From assembly GCA_000493965.1 (NCBI GenBank), contig AWNV01000077.1, positions 1 through 7,467 on the forward strand: DNA of 7,467 bases, written 5' to 3'. Each line of letters starts with the position of its first letter. Positions within the stretch are counted from its first letter, which is position 1. Below are positions 1 to 5,924 of this stretch, piece by piece. Made by a program: the position numbers and the translations under genes. The stretch comes from Candidatus Aminicenans sakinawicola JGI OTU-1 (GTDB lineage Bacteria > Acidobacteriota > Aminicenantia > Aminicenantales > Aminicenantaceae). A model generated the notes under the pieces. The model did no database searches and had not been told where the DNA came from. It worked only from the letters and a program-made list of their open reading frames with translations.

Positions 1-84
1 GATAACTGTCCCTGAGCGTTCGTTAAAAACATTATGACTCAAAATAAGAACAGGGCGTAAACCGTCCTGCTCACTTCCGAAACC
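1..84. other. Short non-coding left edge with a small hairpin
   Basis: No reading frame on either strand is convincing here. Bases 51-57 (CAGGGCG) and 63-69 (CGTCCTG) can pair over seven positions with one G-T wobble around a 5-base loop. No T-run follows, so I do not call it a terminator. It may be the edge of a degraded repeat. Confidence 0.25.
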
Positions 85-126
85 TAAGTTCTGGGGACAC
101 TATACAAAGTTCTGGGGACACTATAT
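85..126 (+). repeat. Tandem 21-bp duplication of the left end of the 94-bp element
   Basis: Bases 85-105 and 106-126 are the same 21-bp unit, with core AGTTCTGGGGACACTATA, differing only at the first and last base. The second unit is the left end of the full 94-bp element. The first therefore looks like a solo left end from another copy that lost its remainder, or a target into which the second copy inserted. Confidence 0.8.
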
Positions 127-199
127 TTAATTCCCAATTAATAATTCCTGGGAAGTATTCAGAACTTCTTCCCAATTCAGTATAGTGTCCCTAGAATTT
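106..199 (+). repeat. 94-bp inverted-repeat element, copy A (MITE or REP-like)
   Basis: The unit starts AAAGTTCTGGGGACACTATA (106-125) and ends TATAGTGTCCCTAGAATTT (181-199). The ends are inverted repeats of each other apart from one inserted base and one mismatch. Inside, TGGGAAG (149-155) can pair with CTTCCCA (168-174), or GAAGT (152-156) with ACTTC (164-168), so the transcript or single strand would fold into a nested hairpin. It encodes no protein. A second copy at 1780-1873 matches at 91 of 94 bases in the same orientation. From memory, similar GGGGACAC ends occur beside REP-associated Y1-type transposases (RAYT) in many genomes. That parentage is an inference, since no transposase is present here. 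Confidence 0.85.
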
Positions 200-292
200 T
201 TGACACTTAGCTGACACACGAGGGGAGGTCTGTATAGAAAAACATGATTTTGGTTCTCGAATTAATACAATTGTCCTTTGCGAAAGACATTT

Positions 293-315
293 AATTACAA
301 AGTATATATGTAATT
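293..315. promoter_or_regulatory. 7-bp dyad upstream of the VWFA-like gene, possible operator
   Basis: AATTACA (293-299) and TGTAATT (309-315) are perfect inverted repeats separated by nine AT-rich bases. The site is about 75 bp before the start codon at 391, a plausible place for regulator binding. In AT-rich DNA such a dyad can arise by chance. I see no convincing sigma70 hexamer pair in the rest of 200-390, which otherwise holds no gene. Confidence 0.25.
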
Positions 316-390
316 CCTCAGAGGATATTTGGCATATAAATTGCTTTATATTAAGCAGAGGCTGGAGTATAAATATATTATGTAGGAATA

Positions 391-1533
391 ATGAAAAAGT
401 TATTTTTGGTAACGGGGATTCTTGCTATTTGTATTACATCCATTTCTCAAGAAATACAACATGAAGCAGTTGTTATTAATATTGAAGTCCCGGTCAGAGT
501 CTTTAAAGGGAATACTTTCATTGACAATCTGACTATCAATGATTTTGAAGTGTATGAAGATGGAGTATTGCAGAAGATTGATGCCATTTACCTTGTAAAG
601 AAAACAATGATAGAAAGAGAAGAGAAGCCAAGGGAAACACAGGTGCTGATTAAGCCAAATATTGCACGACATTTTATCTTAGCTTTTGAAGTAATCAACT
701 GGTTGCCCTTAATTAATGATTCAATAGAATTCTTCTTTAATAAAGTTTATCAGCCAGGAGATACGTTAATAATTACGACTCCAATCAAAACATATAGACT
801 TAAGAAAGCAATGATGGTCCAAATGCCTAAGAGTCAAATATGTGACCAATTTAAAAGCATATTGAAAACAGATATTTTGAAAGGGAATTTGGAATATAAA
901 GGTCTCATCAGGGACCTAAAATCATTGGAAAAAACAGGCGGCATGATGACAGACTCTTCTTTGTTTACACGTAGATACAAAGTTGATTTATACAATAAGA
1001 TCAAGAACTATAAATATTTTGATGAACAAAAACTTAAAACCTTTGTTGAATATTTAAAGAATATAGAGGGGCAAAAGCATGTGTTCTTATTTTATCAGAG
1101 GGAGGAAATTCCATTCCCAAGAAAGTTAAGAATGATTGAAAAATACAGTAAAGATAGCACTTTTGATGTTGACCTGATTAAACAAATTTTTTCTGATTCC
1201 AAAATAGCAATTCATTTTCTGTTTCTAACCAACAAGTTAGAAGAACATGCAGATGTTGAATATATGGATGATAACAGGATGGATACAGCTGATGCATCTT
1301 TTCAAGTTTTCAATGCTTTCAATGAAATAGCTAAAACAACCGGAGGGATTTCATATACATCGAGCAATCCATTTACTGCCTTTAAAAAGGCCTCAGATGC
1401 ATCAGAGAATTATTATCTTCTTTATTACACTCCTCATGATTACAAATCAGACGGCAAGTTCAGGAATATCAAAGTAAAAATAAAGGGAAAGAAATACCGA
1501 GTATTACATAGGACGGGATATTTGGCGGATTAG
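391..1533 (+). CDS. Secreted VWFA-related (Acidobacterial type) domain protein
   Basis: This 380-residue protein matches the layout of the VWFA-related Acidobacterial domain family (TIGR03436 type), whose role is unknown. A signal peptide covers about residues 1-20 (MKK, a hydrophobic core, then SISQ), so the product is probably periplasmic or outside the cell. The family's N-terminal signature is clear: a VPVRVF strand, then DNLTINDFEVYEDGVLQKI (residues 45-63). The C-terminal hallmarks are KTTGGISY (315-322), YYLLYYTP (341-348), DGKFRNIKVK (354-363) and the terminal RTGYLAD. The first core strand reads HFILAFEVIN (94-103) where a canonical VWA domain has the metal-binding DxSxS, so the MIDAS site appears absent. 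The start ATG follows TAGGA at a good distance. The gene is AT-rich, stands alone and lies between two copies of the 94-bp element. Family membership is fairly sure; function is not known. Confidence 0.85.
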   Translation: MKKLFLVTGILAICITSISQEIQHEAVVINIEVPVRVFKGNTFIDNLTINDFEVYEDGVLQKIDAIYLVKKTMIEREEKPRETQVLIKPNIARHFILAFEVINWLPLINDSIEFFFNKVYQPGDTLIITTPIKTYRLKKAMMVQMPKSQICDQFKSILKTDILKGNLEYKGLIRDLKSLEKTGGMMTDSSLFTRRYKVDLYNKIKNYKYFDEQKLKTFVEYLKNIEGQKHVFLFYQREEIPFPRKLRMIEKYSKDSTFDVDLIKQIFSDSKIAIHFLFLTNKLEEHADVEYMDDNRMDTADASFQVFNAFNEIAKTTGGISYTSSNPFTAFKKASDASENYYLLYYTPHDYKSDGKFRNIKVKIKGKKYRVLHRTGYLAD

Positions 1534-1547
1534 ACATCCCCGCCAAA
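1521..1547 (+). terminator. Stem-loop spanning the stop codon of the VWFA-like gene
   Basis: TTTGGCGG (1521-1528) and CCGCCAAA (1540-1547) form a perfect 8-bp stem with an 11-base loop that contains the TAG stop codon (1531-1533). No T-run follows, so intrinsic termination is doubtful. Protection of the 3' end of the message is an alternative. Confidence 0.35.
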
Positions 1548-1622
1548 GAACCGAATGAGGTAAATTGACACAAGAACCTCAAGATTTAAAAATGAGGGAA
1601 GGTTAGATATGATACAGAGAGG

Positions 1623-1781
1623 ATGTTTATTAACGTTTTTAAATATTCATCCGCATTTAAACCTTTTGGCAAAATGACCTTGGATTATCCTGAAGAACTC
1701 AAGAGAGAAGGGGTAGCATCTCGATTTCTTCTCGGCATCGGTCTTAATAGAGATGGGAGTGTACGCCGGGCTAGCGTATAA
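1623..1781 (+). pseudogene. TonB C-terminal-like domain remnant, cut off by the 94-bp repeat
   Basis: The frame from ATG 1623 gives 52 residues and is open upstream to a TGA at 1593. Its second half, YPEELKREGV followed by FLLGIGLNRDGSV, resembles the start of the TonB C-terminal domain, where a YPeeAkreGvxGxVxLxVxIdxdGxV pattern is typical. The rest of that domain is missing. The TAA stop (1779-1781) straddles the first bases of the 94-bp repeat at 1780, which suggests that the element's arrival ended the frame. There is no good ribosome site before 1623. No continuation of the domain is visible after 1873. I read it as a decayed fragment of a TonB-like or energy-transducer gene. The similarity was judged by eye. 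Confidence 0.5.
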
Positions 1782-1873
1782 AGTTCTGGGGACAATATAT
1801 TTTATTCCAAATTAATAATTCCTGGGAAGTATTCAGAACTTCTTCCCAATTCAGTATAGTGTCCCTAGAATTT
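1780..1873 (+). repeat. 94-bp inverted-repeat element, copy B (MITE or REP-like)
   Basis: This copy matches 106-199 at 91 of 94 positions, all three differences lying in the first 32 bases, and has the same orientation. The right end TATAGTGTCCCTAGAATTT (1855-1873) is identical, as is the internal hairpin. The flanking bases differ from those of copy A and I see no clear target-site duplication. Bases 1874-1979, between this copy and the next gene, contain nothing I can support. Confidence 0.85.
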
Positions 1874-1979
1874 CGATCAGGTTAATATAAATATTGAAAG
1901 TACGCTCTGATCCACTGGAAAATAATGTTAGACATCCGCGTCACAGTTCAACAGAATGAGCTTTAGTAAATTTCGGAAC

Positions 1980-2429
1980 TTACTGCCCAGTAACATAACG
2001 CTGGATAAAAGTAAATATAGCCATAATGAGAAAGCTTATGATCGTAACAATAGTCCAAATTTTACCGGCATGGCTTGCCACTCCAATCATCCCGCCAGTA
2101 CCAGAAAAGAACAACACAATATATGGTATAACAATCCTTTGATTCTGACGAAAATCAACCTTTAAAATATAATCTAACATTAACTCGACAACAAGATATG
2201 TTATCATCAGGCCAATCTGTATGAAATACAAAAAATGCCGTTTGAAGCCAAAAGCTGTAATAAACAGATAAGCTAGTGGAACAATACTCAATATAAGAAT
2301 TATTCCTAACCAATACTCGATTTTTGGCCTATTACTCAGACGTGCAATAAGAACTGATATCACAAGAACGTTAATCAAATTAGCAGCTATCGCACCGACG
2401 ATATTTGAAACTTGTGTTGATTCAGCCAT
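1980..2429 (-). CDS. Small integral membrane protein, unknown function
   Basis: The 149-residue product is almost entirely membrane. Five hydrophobic segments lie at about residues 8-29, 40-62, 66-89, 99-118 and 124-143. There is no signal peptide and no recognisable enzyme motif. The loop before the last helix carries a glycine-rich stretch, FFSGTGGMIGVASHAGKIW (107-125), that looks conserved rather than random. I have the impression of a family of small membrane proteins with this motif and no assigned function, but cannot confirm it. LDYILKVDFR (85-94) ends helix three. The ATG at 2429 has only a weak AGAG upstream, and no later methionine makes a better start. It is transcribed away from a region with two palindromes (2481-2496, 2586-2601) that could control it. 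That it is a real gene is likely from its length and hydrophobic pattern. Confidence 0.65.
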   Translation of the reverse strand: MAESTQVSNIVGAIAANLINVLVISVLIARLSNRPKIEYWLGIILILSIVPLAYLFITAFGFKRHFLYFIQIGLMITYLVVELMLDYILKVDFRQNQRIVIPYIVLFFSGTGGMIGVASHAGKIWTIVTIISFLIMAIFTFIQRYVTGQ

Positions 2430-2480
2430 AACAATAGAACTCTATATAAGTCTTAATGTAATTTACACATAACAATTACT

Positions 2481-2496
2481 ATACTGCATGCAGTAT
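2481..2496. promoter_or_regulatory. Perfect 16-bp palindrome, likely operator site 1
   Basis: ATACTGCATGCAGTAT reads the same on both strands over all 16 bases. It ends 52 bp upstream of the start of the minus-strand membrane gene. Its right arm overlaps an AT-rich dyad (GTATTTTT at 2493-2500, AAAAATAC at 2502-2509). The minus strand also shows a TATAGT next to it that could serve as a -10 box. A related palindrome lies at 2586-2601. Confidence 0.45.
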
Positions 2497-2585
2497 TTTT
2501 AAAAAATACACCTATAGAACCGTCTATTATGAATTGCTCTAAAAATATGCTTAATTTGGAGTAATATTTTATCAATATACTTGTT

Positions 2586-2601
2586 ATACAGCAAGCTGTA
2601 G
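2586..2601. promoter_or_regulatory. Second palindrome related to 2481-2496, likely operator site 2
   Basis: ATACAGCAAGCTGTAG has perfect TACAGC and GCTGTA arms around a central AA. It matches the 2481-2496 site at 12 of 16 positions. Two mismatches (positions 5 and 12) are a compensated pair that keeps the dyad. The centres are 105 bp apart. Confidence 0.4.
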
Positions 2602-2695
2602 ACTGACGAATTAGATATCATGGAAAATTTATGGAATGGGATTATAAAATAAAATTGGTATCATTGTAGTTACAGGAAAGAAAAAACAGCCCTTT

Positions 2696-2884
2696 ATGTC
2701 AGAAAAGAAGTTCTTCCAAAAACAAGAATTTGAACTTTGTGATACGGCAGAACTCTACTTTGAATTATTGTATAAATAATTTAAAAACGATGCTCCAATC
2801 CCAAAATTCAAAGAGTGTGCAAAAAATGGAATATGTGGCAATAAAGAGGGATCAACGGTTTATTATACAAATGCCTGCCCATGA
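2696..2884 (+). pseudogene. Small cysteine-containing reading frame with one in-frame TAA
   Basis: The frame from ATG 2696 reads 27 codons beginning MSEKKFFQKQEFELCD, meets TAA at 2777-2779, then continues in the same frame for 34 codons (FKNDAPIPKFKECAKNGICG, later VYYTNACP) to TGA 2882-2884. The composition on both sides of the TAA looks like protein, and three of its four cysteines fall in the last 21 residues. The final TGA overlaps an ATG at 2881 (ATGA) that opens a 27-residue hydrophobic frame ending at 2964. An AGGAAAG lies at 2674-2680, too far upstream for an ideal ribosome site. The downstream frame also overlaps the predicted amidohydrolase promoter. It could be a broken small-peptide gene, possibly precursor-like, or chance. 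I recognise no family. The rest of 2430-3135 holds no convincing gene. Confidence 0.25.
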
Positions 2885-2920
2885 AAAACTACATAAAAAA
2901 CGCTTTCACTCGGATTTTTA

Positions 2921-2950
2921 TTGACTTTATATTTTTGTCATATGTATTAT
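2921..2950 (+). promoter_or_regulatory. Sigma70-like promoter for the amidohydrolase operon
   Basis: TTGACT (2921-2926) and TATTAT (2945-2950) each match the consensus at five of six bases, with an 18-bp spacer. Transcription would begin near 2957, leaving a leader of about 180 bases before the start at 3136. It is the best promoter-like pair in the gap, but an AT-rich background raises the chance of a false match. Confidence 0.4.
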
Positions 2951-3135
2951 TGTTGATGCAGTAGCTCAGAGAGTGAAAATTGAACAAAATTGAGTAGAAA
3001 TCAAAGTAATCCCAATAATGAAATCCCTATGTTTACCCTTTTTAGATTTAAATATCATCTCAAAAATCCTGAGGCTGCTCCAGCAAAAAGTGTTTTTTTA
3101 TAGCAGTATGGGATCAGTACAGGTAGGAGGTTAAA

Positions 3136-4392
3136 ATGGGAAGAAGACTCACCGTCATGCTAACCGCCCTGCTATTCGTGGTAACCTGCGTATGGACTCA
3201 GGACCTTGCACTCAAAGGAGGCACGATCCTGACCATCACTAACGGCACCATCGAAAACGGGACAGTCCTCATTCAGGAGGGCAAGATAACGGCTGTAGGG
3301 AAAAAAATCAAAATCCCCAAAGGTATCAAGATTATCGATGTGATCGGGAAGTTTGTCATGCCCGGTGTCATCGACAGCCATTCGCACATCGCCCTGACGG
3401 ATATAAACGAAGCCACAGACCCGGTGACTCCCCAGATCTGGATGTGGGAAGCCCTGGAGCCTGGGTCGGACTCCATCAGGAAAACCCTGGCCGGCGGGGT
3501 AACCACCGTAAAAACCATGCACGGAAGTGCCAATGTCATCGGCGGCGTGAACGTAACCATGAAGCTTAAATATGACCGGCCAGTGGAAGAATTGATCATC
3601 CCTGGAGTTCGCCAGCAGCTCAAGATGGCACTGGGCGAAAATCCCAAGCGGCTTTATGGGCGAAAGGAGCGTTCTCCTTCTACCCGGATGGGAAATGCTT
3701 ATGTGGCACGCAAAGCGTTCATCGAAGCACAGGAATACAAGGCTAAATGGGACAAATACGAAAAGGATAAGGCAACCGGCAAAAAGGACCTGAATCCTCC
3801 CAAAAAAGACCTAAAAATGGAAACCCTGAAGATGGTTCTGGAAAAAAAGCTCAGCATCGACTGTCACGCCTACCGAGCAGAGGAAATCGTTTGGATCATC
3901 AATTTCTGCAAGGAATTCGACATCGATCTCCTGCAAATCAGCCACTGTATTGACGGCTACAAAGTGGCAGACATCATAGCTGATGCCGGAGTCTTTTATG
4001 GAGGTTGGATCGACTCATGGGGTTTCAAGGAAGAGGCTTATGACGGCTGTCCCTATGGACTGCAAATATTGTATGATGCCGGCGCCAAAATCGTCATCAA
4101 CTCAGACAGTCCTGTCGTCGGCCGCTACCTTTTCCGGGAGGCGGCAAAGGTACAGAAGTACACCCGTATCCCTGAAAACGAAGCGCTGAAAATGATCACT
4201 CTGAACGCAGCAGAGTCGCTTGAGCTGGGCGACCGCATCGGAAGCCTGGAGGTCGGTAAAGACGGAGACATCGCTGTCTTTAACAAGCATCCGCTGGATA
4301 CAACCACCAAATGTTTGATGACTATCATCGAGGGTGAAATCTTTTTCGATTATGCCCAGGAAAAAAATTCAGTCAAGGGAGGTAGCCAATGA
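3136..4392 (+). CDS. Exported metal-dependent amidohydrolase (imidazolonepropionase-like), catalytic partner
   Basis: This 418-residue protein belongs to the amidohydrolase superfamily, which hydrolyses C-N bonds in small molecules or peptides. The substrate here is unknown. An N-terminal signal segment (about 1-21) implies export. The small beta domain (GGTILTITNGTIENGTVLIQ onward, 28-47) precedes the barrel. Visible metal-site residues are H82 and H84 in the DSHSH motif, H244, H270 (ISH) and D324 (NSDSP), the usual HxH-H-H-D set. The C-terminal signature NAAESLELGDRIGSLEVGKD (357-376) is typical. A lysine-rich helical insertion spans about 198-230. The start is well fixed by AGGAGG (3125-3130), five bases before the ATG. 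The gene overlaps the next one by four bases and is much GC-richer than the genes to its left. C18 is not in a proper lipobox, so it is probably soluble rather than a lipoprotein. Confidence 0.9.
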   Translation: MGRRLTVMLTALLFVVTCVWTQDLALKGGTILTITNGTIENGTVLIQEGKITAVGKKIKIPKGIKIIDVIGKFVMPGVIDSHSHIALTDINEATDPVTPQIWMWEALEPGSDSIRKTLAGGVTTVKTMHGSANVIGGVNVTMKLKYDRPVEELIIPGVRQQLKMALGENPKRLYGRKERSPSTRMGNAYVARKAFIEAQEYKAKWDKYEKDKATGKKDLNPPKKDLKMETLKMVLEKKLSIDCHAYRAEEIVWIINFCKEFDIDLLQISHCIDGYKVADIIADAGVFYGGWIDSWGFKEEAYDGCPYGLQILYDAGAKIVINSDSPVVGRYLFREAAKVQKYTRIPENEALKMITLNAAESLELGDRIGSLEVGKDGDIAVFNKHPLDTTTKCLMTIIEGEIFFDYAQEKNSVKGGSQ

Positions 4393-5699
4393 GAAAAATC
4401 GCACACACCCTCTTTTTGGTCCTTGTCCTGTTTACAGCAACAGGAATGGCCGAAACTGCCGGAACGATTTTGATCAAAAACGGCACCATAATTCCCGTAA
4501 AGGGAGCACCTATAGAAAACGGCGACCTCCTGATAGAAAACGGAAAGATCAGCAAGATGGGAAGAAACATCCAGGCCCCTTCAGGAACCCAAGTCATCGA
4601 CGCCTCTGGAAAATATGTCTATCCCGGATTGGTAGCGGTCATGACGGCTGTAGGAGTAACCGGATATCCTGGTGCGGGTAACGACATCGACGAGGTAGGG
4701 ATTTCCACTCCGTATATGGATCCATATGATGCCATAAATCCAGAGGATGATTGTATAGAAGTCACACGTCTGGGCGGAATCACCACTGTACAAACAATCA
4801 GCGGAACGCAGAGTGTGATCAACGGCAAATCCGTGATCCTGCACCTTGAGGGAGGCCTGGCTGAGCAAATGGTTGCCAAGCGCTATGTGGCCCAGATCAT
4901 CAACATGGGTGCCAAAGAAGAAAACAAATACCCTTCCACACAACCTGGAGTGGTCTCCTTTTTGCGTGCTAAATTTGAGCAAGCCCAAGAATATGCCAAA
5001 AAGCAGAAGGAGAATGCGGAAAAATCCAAAAAAGATAAAAGCGATGAAAAGGATAAAGAGAGCTTTGCCAAGCGGGACCTGGAGATGGAAGCTTTTGTGC
5101 CGGTAGTCGAGGGCAAAATTCCTGTCATTTTTATAACAAATGACGAGGTGACCATCCGCAACACCCTGGAAATCATCAAGGATTACAAACTCAAAGGGAT
5201 CATCCGCGCAAGCTCAGGAATACTCAAATATGCCGACCGAATAGTCAAAGAAAACATCCCAGTTATTTGGGCAGGAACCACGAGTATTCCCAGACGCTGG
5301 CAGCCCCATGACCATAACTACCACACAGCCGCGGTCTTGGCAGAAAAGGGCATCCTGTTTGCCTTTGATCCGGGAGGGTGGGGTCCTGGAAACCACAATG
5401 TGCGGAACCTGCCAATACCTGCCGCCATCTCGGTGGCCCATGGACTGTCAGAGAAAAAAGCCCTGGAAGCCATGACCATCAATCCAGCCCGAATCCTGGG
5501 CATCGACGATGAAGTCGGCTCTCTGGAGGTAGGTAAGATTGCCAACGTGTCCATATGGACAGGAAGCCCTATACAGGGACGTTCTAGGGTGGAAACAGTC
5601 ATCATCAAAGGCAAAATCATCCCTATGACCAGTTTACAGACCCGGCTCTACGAGAAGTATAAAAAAATCGTCTATGAAAGGATGAAGAAAAACAAATAG
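4389..5699 (+). CDS. Exported amidohydrolase-fold protein lacking the metal ligands (probable pseudoenzyme)
   Basis: This 436-residue paralogue of the preceding gene is joined to it by an ATGA overlap and has GGGAGG at 4377-4382, so the two are probably translated together. A signal peptide covers about residues 1-21. The beta domain (GTILIKNGTIIPVKGAPIEN) and the C-terminal NPARILGIDDEVGSLEVGK (365-383) are clearly of the family. The metal site is not: where the relatives read PGLIDAHTH this protein reads PGLVAVMTA (79-87), replacing the Asp and both His. The later histidine positions appear as IFITND (247-252) and IIRASSG (271-277). Only an Asp in FAFDPGG (324-330) may remain. A highly charged segment (about 200-231, rich in Lys, Asp and Glu) matches the insertion in its partner and could be an interaction helix. 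I infer a non-catalytic partner or regulator. The alignment was made by eye. Confidence 0.85.
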   Translation: MRKIAHTLFLVLVLFTATGMAETAGTILIKNGTIIPVKGAPIENGDLLIENGKISKMGRNIQAPSGTQVIDASGKYVYPGLVAVMTAVGVTGYPGAGNDIDEVGISTPYMDPYDAINPEDDCIEVTRLGGITTVQTISGTQSVINGKSVILHLEGGLAEQMVAKRYVAQIINMGAKEENKYPSTQPGVVSFLRAKFEQAQEYAKKQKENAEKSKKDKSDEKDKESFAKRDLEMEAFVPVVEGKIPVIFITNDEVTIRNTLEIIKDYKLKGIIRASSGILKYADRIVKENIPVIWAGTTSIPRRWQPHDHNYHTAAVLAEKGILFAFDPGGWGPGNHNVRNLPIPAAISVAHGLSEKKALEAMTINPARILGIDDEVGSLEVGKIANVSIWTGSPIQGRSRVETVIIKGKIIPMTSLQTRLYEKYKKIVYERMKKNK

Positions 5700-5729
5700 A
5701 CGAAAACCGGGCTTGAAATTCTCTTAATA

Positions 5730-5778
5730 TGTTTTTAATTTTTATCCAACAGGTTGTCTAATAATTGTTTTTAATTTT
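5730..5778 (+). repeat. Short direct repeat in the gap after the amidohydrolases
   Basis: TGTTTTTAATTTT occurs at 5730-5742 and again at 5766-5778, 36 bp apart; a CC and AGG follow each with different spacing. The rest of 5700-5786 is AT-rich and non-coding. There is no clear terminator hairpin here. The repeat may mark the junction where an upstream gene was deleted. Confidence 0.45.
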
Positions 5779-5786
5779 CCAGGTGA

Positions 5787-5924
5787 CGTTTTTCTTATAA
5801 GCTGAATCCCCGCACCGTCCTATTTCTCGGATACAGCGATAACTATCTGGGATTCTATGATGTCAACTTAACTCAGACTGGCCGGACCTTTTTTCTCAAG
5901 ATCGGATATGCATGGAACTTATGA
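5787..5924 (+). pseudogene. C-terminal remnant of an outer-membrane beta-barrel protein (DUF5916-like)
   Basis: After a TGA at 5784-5786 one frame runs for 45 residues: RFSYKLNPRTVLFLGYSD, a middle with DVNLTQTGRTFF, and an ending KIGYAWNL. This looks like the last beta-hairpins of the membrane barrel found at the C-terminus of DUF5916-type (carbohydrate-binding family 9-like) outer-membrane proteins. There the end typically reads NPRTVLFLGYSD, then LTQTxRTFFxKxGY. Such proteins are usually several hundred residues long, so nearly all of the gene is gone. There is no start codon or ribosome site. The fragment's last 29 bases overlap, antisense, the 3' end of the lipoprotein gene on the minus strand, so the two were probably brought together by a deletion. 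Confidence 0.65.

Noticed and set aside
1875..1912. GATCAG and CTGATC inverted repeat after copy B
   Set aside because: Six-base arms with a 26-base loop are too weak to support a structure or site.
2730..2924. 64-codon plus-strand frame
   Set aside because: It has no ribosome site and no protein-like pattern. The competing frame at 2696-2884, although broken, looks more like protein.
3018..3134. 38-codon frame ending just before the first amidohydrolase
   Set aside because: It runs through the AGGAGG ribosome site, has no ribosome site of its own, and its residues show no recognisable pattern.
3150..3192. Lipoprotein signal in the first amidohydrolase (cysteine at residue 18)
   Set aside because: The residue before the cysteine is threonine and the surrounding VVTC does not fit a lipobox.
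3172..3647. Long minus-strand frames inside the amidohydrolase genes
   Set aside because: They are antisense to well-supported coding sequence and follow its GC-rich third positions; none has a start signal or family features.
5700..5760. Intrinsic terminator after the amidohydrolase operon
   Set aside because: T-rich stretches are present but no stable GC-rich stem precedes them; CAAC/GTTG at 5747-5756 gives only four pairs.
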